Under the pieces are notes generated by a model. That model searched no databases, had not been told where the DNA came from, and saw nothing but the letters and a program-made list of their open reading frames with translations. Shown one piece after another: positions 35,335 to 44,103 of a DNA stretch of 64,000 nucleotides (positions are counted from its first letter, which is position 1; the number at the start of each line of letters is the position of its first letter). Both the position numbers and the translations under genes were made by a program. The stretch is from Pedobacter sp. Leaf170. Lineage in GTDB: Bacteria > Bacteroidota > Bacteroidia > Sphingobacteriales > Sphingobacteriaceae. Where the stretch lies: contig NZ_CAKLBP010000002.1 in assembly GCF_920984665.1 (NCBI RefSeq), positions 620,001-684,000 on the forward strand, given 5' to 3'.

Positions 35335-36473
35335 TGGATAATAGCCCATCAAAAAAAGTTTGGATAAAATTTAGAAGGAACAAGCTAGCACTTAGCGGGC
35401 TTATTTTTATTTTATTATTGATAGTGATGGGTATTTTAGGCTATTTAATTATGCCTGATAATTCTCCAAACGCGAATAATCAAATGGTACAGATTGCGAA
35501 GGAAAAGCCCGGAGCAAGATTTACTTTTATGATTATTGAGCGCTATGCGAATGTTGAAAAGGTAGGTTTTTTCGAAAAGATGCTAAACGGTCAGAAACCT
35601 AATTTCAAAAGCATTCCAATTACAGGTTATAGAATTGCTGGAGATAATGTTTTCGCAACAGAATTTATCGGCGAAGAAAAAGCACCAGAAACCAAATATA
35701 ATTTAAAAGATTTGTGCCCAAATTGCACATTACCATCAAAATTGGGTTCTCCAGAAATGCTTTTTTCTCAAAAAAATATTTACCAAAAAACTTTCCTTCT
35801 CGGAACTGATATTTATGGTCGTGATTTATTGAGCCGCCTGATTCTAGGGATTCGGGTTTCATTGTCAGTAGGCTTAATAGCGGTTTTAATTTCACTTTTT
35901 ATCGGTGTAAGTTTAGGCGCTATTGCTGGTTATTTTGGCGGTAAAACCGATGCTGCAATAAGCTGGTTTATGAATGTCGTTTGGTCGCTACCCTCGCTTT
36001 TATTAGTTATCGCCATTTCATTTGCTTTAGGAAAAGGTTTTTGGCAAATTTTTATCGCAGTGGGTTTGTCTACCTGGGTAGATGTAGCCCGGTTGGTTCG
36101 CGGACAAGTAATGGCGCTTAAAGAGGTAGAATTTGTAGAAGCGGCCAGAGCTTTAGGATTTAGCACAGCCAGAACCATTGCAAGGCATATTTTACCTAAC
36201 ATCGCCGGACCAATTTTAGTTGTGGCCTCTGCAAATTTTGCCTCTGCAATTTTGTTAGAAACGGGTTTAAGTTTTTTAGGATTTGGCGCACAACCACCTA
36301 TGCCAAGCTGGGGCAGTATGATTAAAGAACATTATGGCTATATTATTATGGATGCGGCATATTTAGCTGTTCTGCCTGGTTTAGCCATTATGTTAACGGT
36401 TTATGCTTTTAACGTTTTGGCAATTGGCTTACGTGATGCTTTTGATGTGAAAGCACAAAACGTTAGCGTTTAA
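35334..36473 (+). CDS. ABC transporter permease, Dpp/Opp C-type
   Basis: A 379-residue inner-membrane permease of the oligopeptide/dipeptide transport family. An OppC-like N-terminal helix (about 18-40) is followed by an unusually long soluble insert (about 45-145) before the transport domain. The EAA loop EAARALGFSTARTIARHILP contacts the ATPase. The start ATG overlaps the stop of the GT2 by one base. No partner permease, ATPase or binding protein is in the window, so it must pair with genes elsewhere. Substrate not set. Confidence 0.85.
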   Translation: MDNSPSKKVWIKFRRNKLALSGLIFILLLIVMGILGYLIMPDNSPNANNQMVQIAKEKPGARFTFMIIERYANVEKVGFFEKMLNGQKPNFKSIPITGYRIAGDNVFATEFIGEEKAPETKYNLKDLCPNCTLPSKLGSPEMLFSQKNIYQKTFLLGTDIYGRDLLSRLILGIRVSLSVGLIAVLISLFIGVSLGAIAGYFGGKTDAAISWFMNVVWSLPSLLLVIAISFALGKGFWQIFIAVGLSTWVDVARLVRGQVMALKEVEFVEAARALGFSTARTIARHILPNIAGPILVVASANFASAILLETGLSFLGFGAQPPMPSWGSMIKEHYGYIIMDAAYLAVLPGLAIMLTVYAFNVLAIGLRDAFDVKAQNVSV

Positions 36474-36813
36474 CTTTCTTTTTCGAAGCTTTTGCTAGAG
36501 GATTGAAATCTAACGCTAATTTTATCCAAAAATCCAATTCATCATTGCGGTTCAACACATCTTCAGAAACCAATACAAATCCATTCATTACTTTGTTTCC
36601 CATTGTCATTTGTTCCCAGCCATCTTTATTACTTAGGTTTCCCAAATCATCCGGATTTAGTCGAAGCATTAAATTTCTTTTAGAAACACCTATGCACATT
36701 TTTGCATCAACCATAAAAATCAAGCTGCTAAACATTTCCTTTTCTTCAACATCAGGCAAATGCATTAATCTTTCGGCAATTCTAAAGGCTAATGTTTCAT
36801 TATATTTCATCAT
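36463..36813 (-). CDS. TfoX/Sxy N-terminal domain protein
   Basis: A 116-residue single-domain protein of the TfoX/Sxy N-terminal family (about 8-100). Landmarks are LPDVEEKEMFSSLIFMVDAK and MCIGVSKRNLMLRL. In E. coli and Haemophilus the full TfoX regulates competence; here only the N-terminal domain exists and the role is open. Two ATG codons lie one after the other at 36813 and 36810. The gene overlaps the permease end by 11 nt in convergent orientation. Confidence 0.82.
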   Translation of the reverse strand: MMKYNETLAFRIAERLMHLPDVEEKEMFSSLIFMVDAKMCIGVSKRNLMLRLNPDDLGNLSNKDGWEQMTMGNKVMNGFVLVSEDVLNRNDELDFWIKLALDFNPLAKASKKKVKR

Positions 36814-36877
36814 AATTAATGTTTAAAACTAATTTAATCAATCCTTATCCGTTAGGCAAAAATTAAGCGTTATTCTT

Positions 36878-36885
36878 TAAATTTG
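36878..36885 (+). promoter_or_regulatory. Promoter -7 element of rnhB
   Basis: TAAATTTG fits TAnnTTTG and lies only 4 nt before ATG 36890, so the transcript would start almost at the start codon. Confidence 0.45.
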
Positions 36886-36889
36886 CGCT

Positions 36890-37498
36890 ATGTTGTTAAA
36901 TTGTTATCAGGAAGAATTTTTAGAAGCAGGCTGCGATGAAGCGGGGAGAGGTTGCTTGGCAGGTCCTGTTTTTGCAGCAGCCGTAATCTTGCCTAAAGGT
37001 TTTGTGCTGGATGGTTTAAATGATTCTAAACAATTAACGCATGAACAACGTGATTTGCTTCGTCCAATTATCGAAAAAGAGGCTTTAGCCTGGGCAGTTG
37101 CCTCCTGCGATCATGAAGAAATTGATAAGATTAACATCTTAAATGCCTCTTTTTTGGCAATGCACAGAGCTGTAGAAAAACTGCATACACAACCAGGTTA
37201 TCTGGTTATCGATGGTAATCGTTTTAAAGCTTACCCTCAAATTCCGCATAGTTGTATTATTAAAGGTGATGGAAAATATTTAAATATTGCTGCTGCATCG
37301 ATTTTAGCTAAAACCCATCGCGACGAATTTATGACCAATCTCCATTCAAATTATCCGCAATATAATTGGGGAAAAAACAAAGGTTATCCAACTATTGCAC
37401 ACAGGAGAGCGGTATTAGAAATCGGTCTTTCGCCATTTCATCGTAAAACATTTAATGTTCGTGCTCCGCAGTTGGAATTGTTTTCAAAAAACGCCTAA
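36890..37498 (+). CDS. rnhB: Ribonuclease HII
   Basis: A 202-residue RNase HII that removes ribonucleotides from RNA-DNA hybrids. The catalytic Asp16-Glu17 sit in GCDEAGRGCLAGPV, followed by LNDSKQLT and YLVIDGNRF with the later Asp. HRDEFMTNLHSNYPQYNWGKNKGY is the conserved C-terminal part, read in pieces. Length and motifs complete. It follows a very short leader. Confidence 0.94.
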   Translation: MLLNCYQEEFLEAGCDEAGRGCLAGPVFAAAVILPKGFVLDGLNDSKQLTHEQRDLLRPIIEKEALAWAVASCDHEEIDKINILNASFLAMHRAVEKLHTQPGYLVIDGNRFKAYPQIPHSCIIKGDGKYLNIAAASILAKTHRDEFMTNLHSNYPQYNWGKNKGYPTIAHRRAVLEIGLSPFHRKTFNVRAPQLELFSKNA

Positions 37499-37519
37499 TT
37501 TTCGTATTTTCACAACGCT

Positions 37520-38722
37520 GTGAAAATTTTACTCATAACTAAAAGAGTTCCGTTCCCGCCAAATAGCGGCTATCCAATTGTGGTTTATAACACCATGAAA
37601 GGTTTGCTACAACTTGGTGCAGATATTACTTTGTTCAGTTTAAACCCGGCAAATTCCAGAATAGATATTGAAGAAATTACCGACCCTGTTTTCGAGAAAA
37701 TTAAATGCCATAGCTGTGATTTAGATACCCAGGTAAATGTTTGGTCTGCATTTTTCAATATTTTCACTAACGAATCTTATAACGTTTCCAGATATTTTGA
37801 TGAAGAGGCTGCCAGAACTCTGGAAAATATACTCCGCGAAAATGTTTTTGATGTTATCCAATTCGAAGGTCTTTTTGTAGTTCCATACCTTGATATCGTT
37901 AAGGCTAACAGTAACGCAAAGCTGATTTACAGAGCACACAATATTGAGTTTACCATGTGGGAACGCCGTTCTCATTCAGAAAGTTTCTTAGTTCGCAGGA
38001 AATATTTGGCATTTTTGGCGCAACGTTTAAAAGCCTACGAAACCGAGCAGATTAATCGTTTCCATCATATTTTTGCCATTAGCGAACCTGATAGGCAAAG
38101 CATTTTAATGTTTGGTTGTGAAATCCCGATGTCGGTTTTCCCTGTTGCGATAGATTTGGAAAACTATAAAATCGATAGCAGTAAAACCAGTTTCCCAACG
38201 CTTTTTCATTTAGGTGCAATGGATTGGCGACCAAACCAGGAAGGTTTAGAATGGTTTTTAGATGATATTTGGCCAGATATCGAGAAACTGAACAAAGACC
38301 TTCGTTTTTATATTGCCGGAAAAAATATGCAAAAGCATTTTTTTGAATACGACTCTGATAATCTGATTGTAGAAGGCGAAGTTTTTGATGCCGTAGAATT
38401 TATGAATTCGAAGGCCATTATGATTGTGCCACTCATTTCAGGTACAGGCATGCGGGTAAAAATTATTGAAGGTATGGCAATGAAGAAATGCATTATTGCA
38501 ACACCAACAGCTGCCGAAGGTATAAATTGCCGTCATGGACACGATATTTTAATCGCCAATTCTGCCGATGAATTTTACCGCTCCATTTTGCAATGCATTA
38601 TAAATCCTAAAAGATGGCTGGAGATTGGCGAAAACGCCAGAAAGACGGTAGAAAACGAACACGGGGTGCATTTGGTTGCCGGAAACATGCTTAAAGTTTA
38701 CCAAGAACTTATTCTGAACTGA
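37520..38722 (+). CDS. Family 4 glycosyltransferase
   Basis: A 400-residue GT-B glycosyltransferase. The N-terminal acceptor domain has KILLITKRVPFPPNSGYPI and AHNIEFTMWERR; the C-terminal donor domain has FHLGAMDWRPNQEGLEWF and the E-x7-E region in GTGMRVKIIEGMAMKKCIIA. It starts with GTG 21 nt after rnhB stop, in the same direction, so the two may be co-transcribed. Acceptor and donor are not known. Confidence 0.85.
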   Translation: MKILLITKRVPFPPNSGYPIVVYNTMKGLLQLGADITLFSLNPANSRIDIEEITDPVFEKIKCHSCDLDTQVNVWSAFFNIFTNESYNVSRYFDEEAARTLENILRENVFDVIQFEGLFVVPYLDIVKANSNAKLIYRAHNIEFTMWERRSHSESFLVRRKYLAFLAQRLKAYETEQINRFHHIFAISEPDRQSILMFGCEIPMSVFPVAIDLENYKIDSSKTSFPTLFHLGAMDWRPNQEGLEWFLDDIWPDIEKLNKDLRFYIAGKNMQKHFFEYDSDNLIVEGEVFDAVEFMNSKAIMIVPLISGTGMRVKIIEGMAMKKCIIATPTAAEGINCRHGHDILIANSADEFYRSILQCIINPKRWLEIGENARKTVENEHGVHLVAGNMLKVYQELILN

Positions 38723-38735
38723 AAGCCACAGTAAT

Positions 38736-39197
38736 TTAAGCAGTCACGTTTTTCAGTTCATTTTCCAGCTTATCAAAATTTTCTTCATTCTTATCTGTAA
38801 CATAAGGCTTTAATTTATTGCACTCTGCAACCGAATCAAATAGCATTTTGAAAACAATTTTTGTCTTGCCTTTTTCTAATTCTTCAAAGGTGAATAATAC
38901 TTGAAAAAGTGGCTTAGAGTGGCGCTTCCAGGCAATTAATGATGGCTTTTCAATTTTAATAAATTCGCACTCATTGGCATAATTTCCTTTGTCTGGCCCA
39001 TGCATCACGAAATTCCATTTACCACCTACTCTAAAATCGAATTCGTTAAAAGTATTCGTAAAACCAGCTGGTCCCCACCAGTTTTTTAAATGATTTGGCT
39101 TAGAAAATGCCTCAAAAACCTGTTCAATTGTTGCATTAACAATTCGGCTGCTCACTATCTCGCTATCTGGCGTGGTTATAATTATTGCTGTGCTCAT
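38736..39197 (-). CDS. SRPBCC (AHSA1-type) protein
   Basis: A 153-residue START/AHSA1-like protein. VNATIEQVFEAFSKPNHLKNWW and GGKWNFVMHGPDKGNY are typical of this family of hydrophobic-ligand binders, often called 'activator of Hsp90 ATPase homologue' without proof. It is followed downstream by nothing in the same strand and sits 4 nt after the small gene at 39201-39446, which precedes it, so the two may be one transcript. Confidence 0.82.
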   Translation of the reverse strand: MSTAIIITTPDSEIVSSRIVNATIEQVFEAFSKPNHLKNWWGPAGFTNTFNEFDFRVGGKWNFVMHGPDKGNYANECEFIKIEKPSLIAWKRHSKPLFQVLFTFEELEKGKTKIVFKMLFDSVAECNKLKPYVTDKNEENFDKLENELKNVTA

Positions 39198-39200
39198 TTT

Positions 39201-39446
39201 TTACAAATTTTTCCTCAATTTCAGTTCCTCTTTAATAGCCTTTAATTTGCCAAAATTTATAATAAAAATAGGGATTATTGCAATTGGTATCACAGATTGC
39301 GCACTTAAACCCTTCTTAAAGGCCATAAAAATATTTATTATAATCAGCACTAACAGTGCCCCTCCTAACATTGCAGTAATGCCTTTCATTGATTTTTCGG
39401 TTTTAATCAATTCTTCGGTGCTCATTTCGCTGTATTTCTTTGCCAT
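39201..39446 (-). CDS. Small redox-unrelated two-helix membrane protein
   Basis: An 81-residue protein with two membrane helices (about 24-43 and 48-66), and a charged C-terminus (KAIKEELKLRKNL). No family is recognised with confidence. The frame is open to 39611, but the added N-terminal region comes from a family D repeat, so I choose ATG 39446 (MAKKYSEMSTEEL) or 39449. The stop is 4 nt before the SRPBCC gene start. Confidence 0.65.
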   Translation of the reverse strand: MAKKYSEMSTEELIKTEKSMKGITAMLGGALLVLIIINIFMAFKKGLSAQSVIPIAIIPIFIINFGKLKAIKEELKLRKNL

Positions 39447-39514
39447 CATTTTACTTGGTTTATATTTGAAGTTAAATATTTTTTTGAAGCGCAATTTTCT
39501 GTACACTTTGGTTA

Positions 39515-39606
39515 CGAAAGTCCCGCTATTGCTGCAAGTCCGCTCCCGATAGAAAAAATCGGGATGCGTGCTTTCCGCTCTATCGGGGCTATTGTACAGG
39601 TTAAAC
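39515..39606 (+). repeat. Structured intergenic repeat, family D, copy at 39.5 kb
   Basis: GTCCCGCTATTGCTGCAAGTCCG opens it in pieces; GTGCTTTCCGCTCTATCGGG follows, then the CAGGTTAAAC end. The hairpin CCCGATAG / CTATCGGG lies in the core. It fills the gap before the small gene and inflates that gene's apparent reading frame. Confidence 0.55.
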
Positions 39607-39711
39607 TTCACTATTTAAGGTTCTAGAAAAGCTAAAGGATTAAATGTTTTTATGTTGGATTCGAAAACCACGCATGGCCACTAATGTCTATAAGTTAATT
39701 TGAACTATCAT

Positions 39712-39787
39712 TCCTCATTCGTCAATGCGAAGCAAGAAGTAATCTACCATCGATATTAATAGGATTGCTTCGTGCCTTGCATTGACG
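39712..39787 (+). repeat. Palindromic repeat, family A, copy 2 (diverged)
   Basis: GTCAATGCGAAGCAAGAAGTAATC and GGATTGCTTCGTGCCTTGCA followed by TTGACG are diverged arms of the family A palindrome. The arms no longer match exactly. Confidence 0.75.
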
Positions 39788-39883
39788 ATATTTTCTACAG
39801 CTTCTTTAAAATACTGATATAGATTTCCAAAATCATACAAAATTTCTGATAAAATTTAACCGAAAACATTGCCTTTTTCTTAG

Positions 39884-39891
39884 TAGTTTTG
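39884..39891 (+). promoter_or_regulatory. Promoter -7 element of gcvT
   Basis: TAGTTTTG fits TAnnTTTG and lies 20 nt before ATG 39912. No good -33 is seen. Confidence 0.45.
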
Positions 39892-39911
39892 CCGCCAACT
39901 ATTTATTAAGC

Positions 39912-40991
39912 ATGAAAAATACAGCTTTAACAGAAAAACACATCGCATTAGGCGCTAAAATGGTTCCATTTGCAGGCTATAATATGCCCGTAACTTACGA
40001 AGGTATAAACGCAGAACATGCAACCGTTCGTAATGGAGTTGGTGTTTTTGATGTTAGTCACATGGGCGAATTCATTTTAAAAGGCGAAAATGCTTTGGAT
40101 TTAATTCAACGTGTTACCAGTAACGATGCATCTAAACTTTATGATGGTAAAGTACAATATTCTTGTTTGCCGAATAAAGATGGAGGTATTGTGGATGACC
40201 TTTTGGTTTATCGCCTGGATGAAAAAACATATATGCTTGTTGTAAATGCATCGAACATAGAAAAAGACTGGAACTGGATAAACCAGTTTAATGATAAAGC
40301 TGTTGAAATGCACAACATTTCTGATAAAACTTCTTTATTGGCTATTCAAGGTCCGAAGGCAGCTGATGCTTTGCAAAGTTTAACAGAGGTTGATTTGGCC
40401 TCAATGGAATATTATACTTTCGTTAAAGGTACTTTTGCAGGCGTAGAAAATGTTTTAATTTCTGCAACTGGTTACACCGGTGCTGGTGGCTTTGAAATTT
40501 ATTTTAATAATGAGGATGCAGATAAAATCTGGGATGCAATTTTTGAAGCGGGTGCGGCATATAACATTAAACCAATCGGTTTAGGTGCTCGTGATACGTT
40601 ACGCTTAGAAATGGGTTTCTGCTTATACGGAAACGACATTGATGATTCAACTTCGCCACTTGAAGCTGGTTTAGGCTGGATTACTAAATTCTCTAAAACA
40701 TTTACAAATGCTGAGGCTTTACAAGCTCAAAAAGAAGCTGGTATTCAGAAGAAATTAGTTGGTTTTGAAATGATTGATAGAGGAATTCCTCGCCATGATT
40801 ATGAAATTGCTGATGCAGAAGGCAACATCATTGGTAAAGTTACTTCTGGTACACAAGCGCCCTCGTTACAAAAGGCAATTGGTATGGGTTACGTTGCTAA
40901 AGATTTCGCTAAAGAAGGTTCAGAGATTTTTATTAATATCCGCAATACACCAATTAAAGCCAAAGTTGTTAAGTTCCCGTTTTATAAATAA
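39912..40991 (+). CDS. gcvT: Glycine cleavage system aminomethyltransferase (T protein)
   Basis: This 359-residue enzyme moves the methylene group from the lipoyl-H protein to tetrahydrofolate and releases ammonia. The fold signs are [26 protein letters not shown] (38-52), [12 protein letters not shown] and [13 protein letters not shown]. Length is normal. The stop codon lies inside the first 79-bp tandem repeat unit. gcvP and gcvH are not in the window. Confidence 0.95.
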   Translation: MKNTALTEKHIALGAKMVPFAGYNMPVTYEGINAEHATVRNGVGVFDVSHMGEFILKGENALDLIQRVTSNDASKLYDGKVQYSCLPNKDGGIVDDLLVYRLDEKTYMLVVNASNIEKDWNWINQFNDKAVEMHNISDKTSLLAIQGPKAADALQSLTEVDLASMEYYTFVKGTFAGVENVLISATGYTGAGGFEIYFNNEDADKIWDAIFEAGAAYNIKPIGLGARDTLRLEMGFCLYGNDIDDSTSPLEAGLGWITKFSKTFTNAEALQAQKEAGIQKKLVGFEMIDRGIPRHDYEIADAEGNIIGKVTSGTQAPSLQKAIGMGYVAKDFAKEGSEIFINIRNTPIKAKVVKFPFYK

Positions 40992-41220
40992 ATTAGTTGT
41001 AGGTTTTAAGTTGTAAGTTATACGTTCTGGGCTTACAACTTAAAACGTATAATTTTCACTTTGTAAATAAATTAGTTGTAGGTTTTAAGTTGTAAGTTAT
41101 ACGTTTTGGGCTTACAACTTAGAACGTATAATTTTCACTTTGTAAATAAATTAGTTGTAGGTTTTAAGTTGTAAGTTATACGTTTTGGGCTTACAACTTA
41201 AAACGTATAACCTAAAACCT
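40986..41220 (+). repeat. Three tandem 79-bp units between gcvT and comB (family F)
   Basis: The unit starts AAATAAATTAGTTGTAGG at 40986, 41065 and 41144, 79 nt apart. Each has arms TTTTAAGTTGTAAG and CTTACAACTTAAAA and a second possible pair TTATACGTT / AACGTATAA. The first six bases of unit 1 are the last codon and stop of gcvT. The third unit changes near the end into the comB leader. Confidence 0.93.
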
Positions 41221-41232
41221 ATAACATTCACC

Positions 41233-41946
41233 GTGTCGAAAAAAATTGAAGTTTGTTTAACGCCTGCCCTGATTGATTTATATGATATTGAACAGAGTAT
41301 TGTTGTAGTTATTGATATTTTGAGGGCTACATCTTCTATAACTTATGGGATAGAAAATGGGGCAATAGCCATTATCCCGGTTGCTAATGTAGAAGATTGC
41401 TTAACGTTTGCAGATAAAGGTTATCTATTGGCCGCAGAACGTAACGGCGAGGTGGTTGAAGGCTACGATTTCGGCAATTCGCCATTTTCTTATACAACAG
41501 AAAAAGTTGCCGGTAAAACCATTGTGCTTACCACAACAAACGGTACTAAAGCGCTTCATTTGGCAAATAAGCGAGCGCATCAGGTTGTAATTGGGTCTTT
41601 TTTAAATCTCGATTCACTTTGTGAATATCTGGCAAAGCAAGATAAAAATGTATTGCTTTTATGTGCAGGCTGGAAAGACCAGTTTAATTTAGAAGATACT
41701 TTATTTGCCGGAGCAGTAGTAAATAAACTGCGTAAAAACTTCGAACATTTTGATGATTCGAGCGTAGCCGCTGAAGATTTGTATATTTTAGCAAAGGATG
41801 ATTTAAGAAAGTATCTGCATAAATCGTCTCACAGCAATCGTTTAGCACAGCTGAATATAGAAGAAGATGTTGTATTCTGTTTGCAGCTAAATGTTTGTAC
41901 AGCAATTCCGGTTTTGGATGGAGAGCGCTTGGTTAAGTTGAGATAG
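41233..41946 (+). CDS. comB: 2-phosphosulfolactate phosphatase (ComB family)
   Basis: A 237-residue ComB-family protein. In methanogens ComB dephosphorylates 2-phosphosulfolactate in coenzyme M synthesis; in bacteria the product sulfolactate may feed sulfonate or sulfonolipid metabolism, which is an inference here. Landmarks are VVIDILRATSSITYGIENGA, NSPFSYTTEKVAGKTIVLTTTNGT in pieces and AGWKDQFNLEDTLFAGAVV. The start is GTG at 41233 (SKKIEVCLTPAL); the upstream frame is repeat-derived. comA and comC are not nearby. Confidence 0.82.
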   Translation: MSKKIEVCLTPALIDLYDIEQSIVVVIDILRATSSITYGIENGAIAIIPVANVEDCLTFADKGYLLAAERNGEVVEGYDFGNSPFSYTTEKVAGKTIVLTTTNGTKALHLANKRAHQVVIGSFLNLDSLCEYLAKQDKNVLLLCAGWKDQFNLEDTLFAGAVVNKLRKNFEHFDDSSVAAEDLYILAKDDLRKYLHKSSHSNRLAQLNIEEDVVFCLQLNVCTAIPVLDGERLVKLR

Positions 41947-42000
41947 ACTATTCTATTTAAGGAACTTGATGGTTCTCCAATTTATTTTGTAGGTTAATGG

Positions 42001-42060
42001 AAAAAAATCTATTTAGTTACAAAGATTTCTCGGCTTTGCTCGAAATGACGGATAAGATCG
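42001..42060 (+). repeat. Partial family B repeat (CGAAATGACG type)
   Basis: TTACAAAGATTTCTCGGCTTTGC followed by TCGAAATGACGG matches the right half of the element at 53066-53157. The left arm is missing. Confidence 0.6.
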
Positions 42061-42071
42061 GGCTTCATATA

Positions 42072-42881
42072 TCACTTCGTAATCAATTCTCTAATCGCTG
42101 GTGTGTTTTTAATAACATTTAAGGCTTCTTCGTGCGCCAACCAATAAATATCTTCAGCACGTTTCATATCGAAGGTGCTAATGGCGCCTAAGCCTTTTGG
42201 TTCGATAACTACATTGCAGAATTTCGCTTTACGCTCCATATCATGGTTTATAGACATTAATCCGGCACGACCTAGCAAATTTGTTATACCCGTAATTTTA
42301 TCTACTGCTTTTAGATGATTGCAGGATGAACCGATGATAAAATCACAATCGTTCATTAATGGTTCAACAGGAAAATTATTTAAAATTCCGCCATCAACAT
42401 ACATCTGGCCATCAATCATAATCGGTTTAAAAATACCTGGAATGCAACTTGATGCATGAATAGCCCGAATTAAAGGTCCTTTAGTAAAATAAACCAATCT
42501 GCCTTCGCTAAAGTTTACAGCCGCAATTGTTAATGGAATTTTAAGTTTCTCAATAGAATCTTTAGGGAAATATTCTTTTAATATTAAGGATGTATTTTCG
42601 ATATTAATTAATCCCAATGAACCAACAGCCGGACGAACAAAACGCCATAATTTTGTTTTCAGAAATATATTCAGTCCTTCTTCAGGATCTATTCCTGCTG
42701 CAAAAAATGAACCTGCTATTGCACCTGCGCTTGTACCGCTAATTTGACTAAAAGTTATGCCTAGATTACTAAATGCCTTTAAAATACCCAAATGTGCAAT
42801 TCCTCTGATTCCGCCGCCTGATAGTACAATTCCAACTTTTTTTGGTTTTATTATCGCTTCTTTAATAGGTTGATTTGTCAT
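42072..42881 (-). CDS. Patatin-like phospholipase
   Basis: A 269-residue patatin-fold lipid hydrolase. The oxyanion hole is GGGIRG (22-27), the nucleophile Ser51 is in GTSAG (49-53) and the dyad Asp163 is in YVDGGILNNFP. The protein lacks extra domains and a signal peptide, so it is likely cytoplasmic. Substrate unknown. Same strand as gldB, 71 nt downstream of it. Confidence 0.87.
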   Translation of the reverse strand: MTNQPIKEAIIKPKKVGIVLSGGGIRGIAHLGILKAFSNLGITFSQISGTSAGAIAGSFFAAGIDPEEGLNIFLKTKLWRFVRPAVGSLGLINIENTSLILKEYFPKDSIEKLKIPLTIAAVNFSEGRLVYFTKGPLIRAIHASSCIPGIFKPIMIDGQMYVDGGILNNFPVEPLMNDCDFIIGSSCNHLKAVDKITGITNLLGRAGLMSINHDMERKAKFCNVVIEPKGLGAISTFDMKRAEDIYWLAHEEALNVIKNTPAIRELITK

Positions 42882-42952
42882 TGGCTCGGTACTAATTATC
42901 TTATATGTTAGACTTTGGTATTGTTGAATTATTACATCAATTTTATTGCAGA

Positions 42953-43984
42953 TTATTTCCGTTTGGGTTTATATTTTGATTGATTCAATATTTTTTGTGC
43001 ATCATTTTCTGCCATAAGCTGTTGCAAAGTAACATCAGGATGGGTTTCCATATATTTTTTTACAATTTGCCATCCTGTAAATACGCCCAATTTTGGTGCC
43101 GAATCTCGGTTTTCACCCAATCCGGGAGTAAACGGGCCTTCAGAAAGAAAAACCTGTATTTTTTGGTAATCGGTTTCATACAAGAAATTGTTTTCCAAAA
43201 AGTATGCCCATATATCTGTTTCAAAATTCTGTGCCCAACCGAGTTGGTTGTTTGTGTAACCAATTTTTATAGAATCTGGAATATTTTCAGGTAAAACCTG
43301 GTCTAAGAAATATAAAATTTTCCCCTGAAAAATCATTTTCGATAAGAGCGTCCGGTTCTCATCAGGTTCGTGAAAAAGTTCTTCATGTGCATAGGTTTCT
43401 GCAACCCGCGGTATAATGTATTCACGAGCAAATCTCTTCGATAAGTAAAGTGGAACACTTTTAACTATGGCCGTGTAAAATTTACTGTCTTTTCCTAAAA
43501 ACATATCCAAGCCTATGCCTAAATAATTATCGCCGACTGGCATTTGATAAGCAAAGCCAGATACAAAAGATATAATTTTAGGAATTTTTGCTTTCGGATA
43601 ATAGTATTTGATGTACTTAAAGGTTTCGGTTAAGCCTTCTTCCTGAGCCTTTAAATTTGGATATACACTATCAACTTCTTTTGTTAAATCTGTGTAAGCT
43701 TTATCGGCATATAAATTTGCTAAAGATTCGGTGTTGCTGTATCTACTATCCAGAATTTTATGAAGAAAATCATCATAAAAAACACCATATTTTGTATTTA
43801 GCTTTTTATCAGTTTCATTAACATCATTTGTTTTTCCAGAATATAGTTCTTTCTCAAAACGCTCAATCTTAATATCAAGTTTTATATTGCTAACATCTGG
43901 CCGTTTGCTTTGCCTACAGGAAATAAATACTAAGGCAAAAAGAAAAATTAGATAAATTTGCTGGTGTTTTATATTATACTTCAT
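42953..43984 (-). CDS. gldB: Gliding motility lipoprotein GldB
   Basis: A 343-residue lipoprotein with a lipobox ending at Cys23 (VFISC). The body matches the GldB family: a conserved acidic start (DIKIERFEKELY), LGIGLDMFLGKDSKFY and RFAREYIIPRVAETYAHEEL, with a helix-rich, protease-like HE pattern that is not proven to be catalytic. It is needed for gliding in Flavobacterium. ATG 43984 is chosen; the longer frame starts with TTG. nadE starts divergently 119 nt away. Confidence 0.88.
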   Translation of the reverse strand: MKYNIKHQQIYLIFLFALVFISCRQSKRPDVSNIKLDIKIERFEKELYSGKTNDVNETDKKLNTKYGVFYDDFLHKILDSRYSNTESLANLYADKAYTDLTKEVDSVYPNLKAQEEGLTETFKYIKYYYPKAKIPKIISFVSGFAYQMPVGDNYLGIGLDMFLGKDSKFYTAIVKSVPLYLSKRFAREYIIPRVAETYAHEELFHEPDENRTLLSKMIFQGKILYFLDQVLPENIPDSIKIGYTNNQLGWAQNFETDIWAYFLENNFLYETDYQKIQVFLSEGPFTPGLGENRDSAPKLGVFTGWQIVKKYMETHPDVTLQQLMAENDAQKILNQSKYKPKRK

Positions 43985-43990
43985 TATAAA

Positions 43991-43998
43991 CAAATATA
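43991..43998 (-). promoter_or_regulatory. Promoter -7 element of gldB
   Basis: TATATTTG on the minus strand fits TAnnTTTG, 6 nt before the gldB ATG. No convincing -33 is present. Confidence 0.45.
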
Positions 43999-44103
43999 AA
44001 ACACATAAGGTATGAAAAGAATAATGACCGTTTTAATTTTTCTCGATCATTAACCGTTACCTTGTACTAAACTTTGACATATTCTTTTAATTTTTTACAG
44101 TAC

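Larger units (their letters stand above)
39607..39911. other. Gap before gcvT with one repeat and a promoter
   Basis: These 305 nt contain a family A copy (39712-39787) and the gcvT promoter candidate. I see no coding region. I looked for a glycine-type riboswitch before gcvT and did not see its conserved core. Confidence 0.5.

Noticed and set aside
39447..39611. An extended N-terminus for the small two-helix protein
   Set aside because: The extra residues are encoded by a family D repeat and lack any hydrophobic or conserved pattern, while ATG 39446 begins a sensible short protein.
39607..39911. A glycine riboswitch before gcvT
   Set aside because: No conserved paired core is visible; the sequence is explained by a repeat and a simple promoter.
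44074..44103. A longer NAD synthetase from a TTG
   Set aside because: The nitrilase domain begins right at ATG 44104 (MKIALAQLNY), and the extra ten residues have no counterpart in the family pattern.
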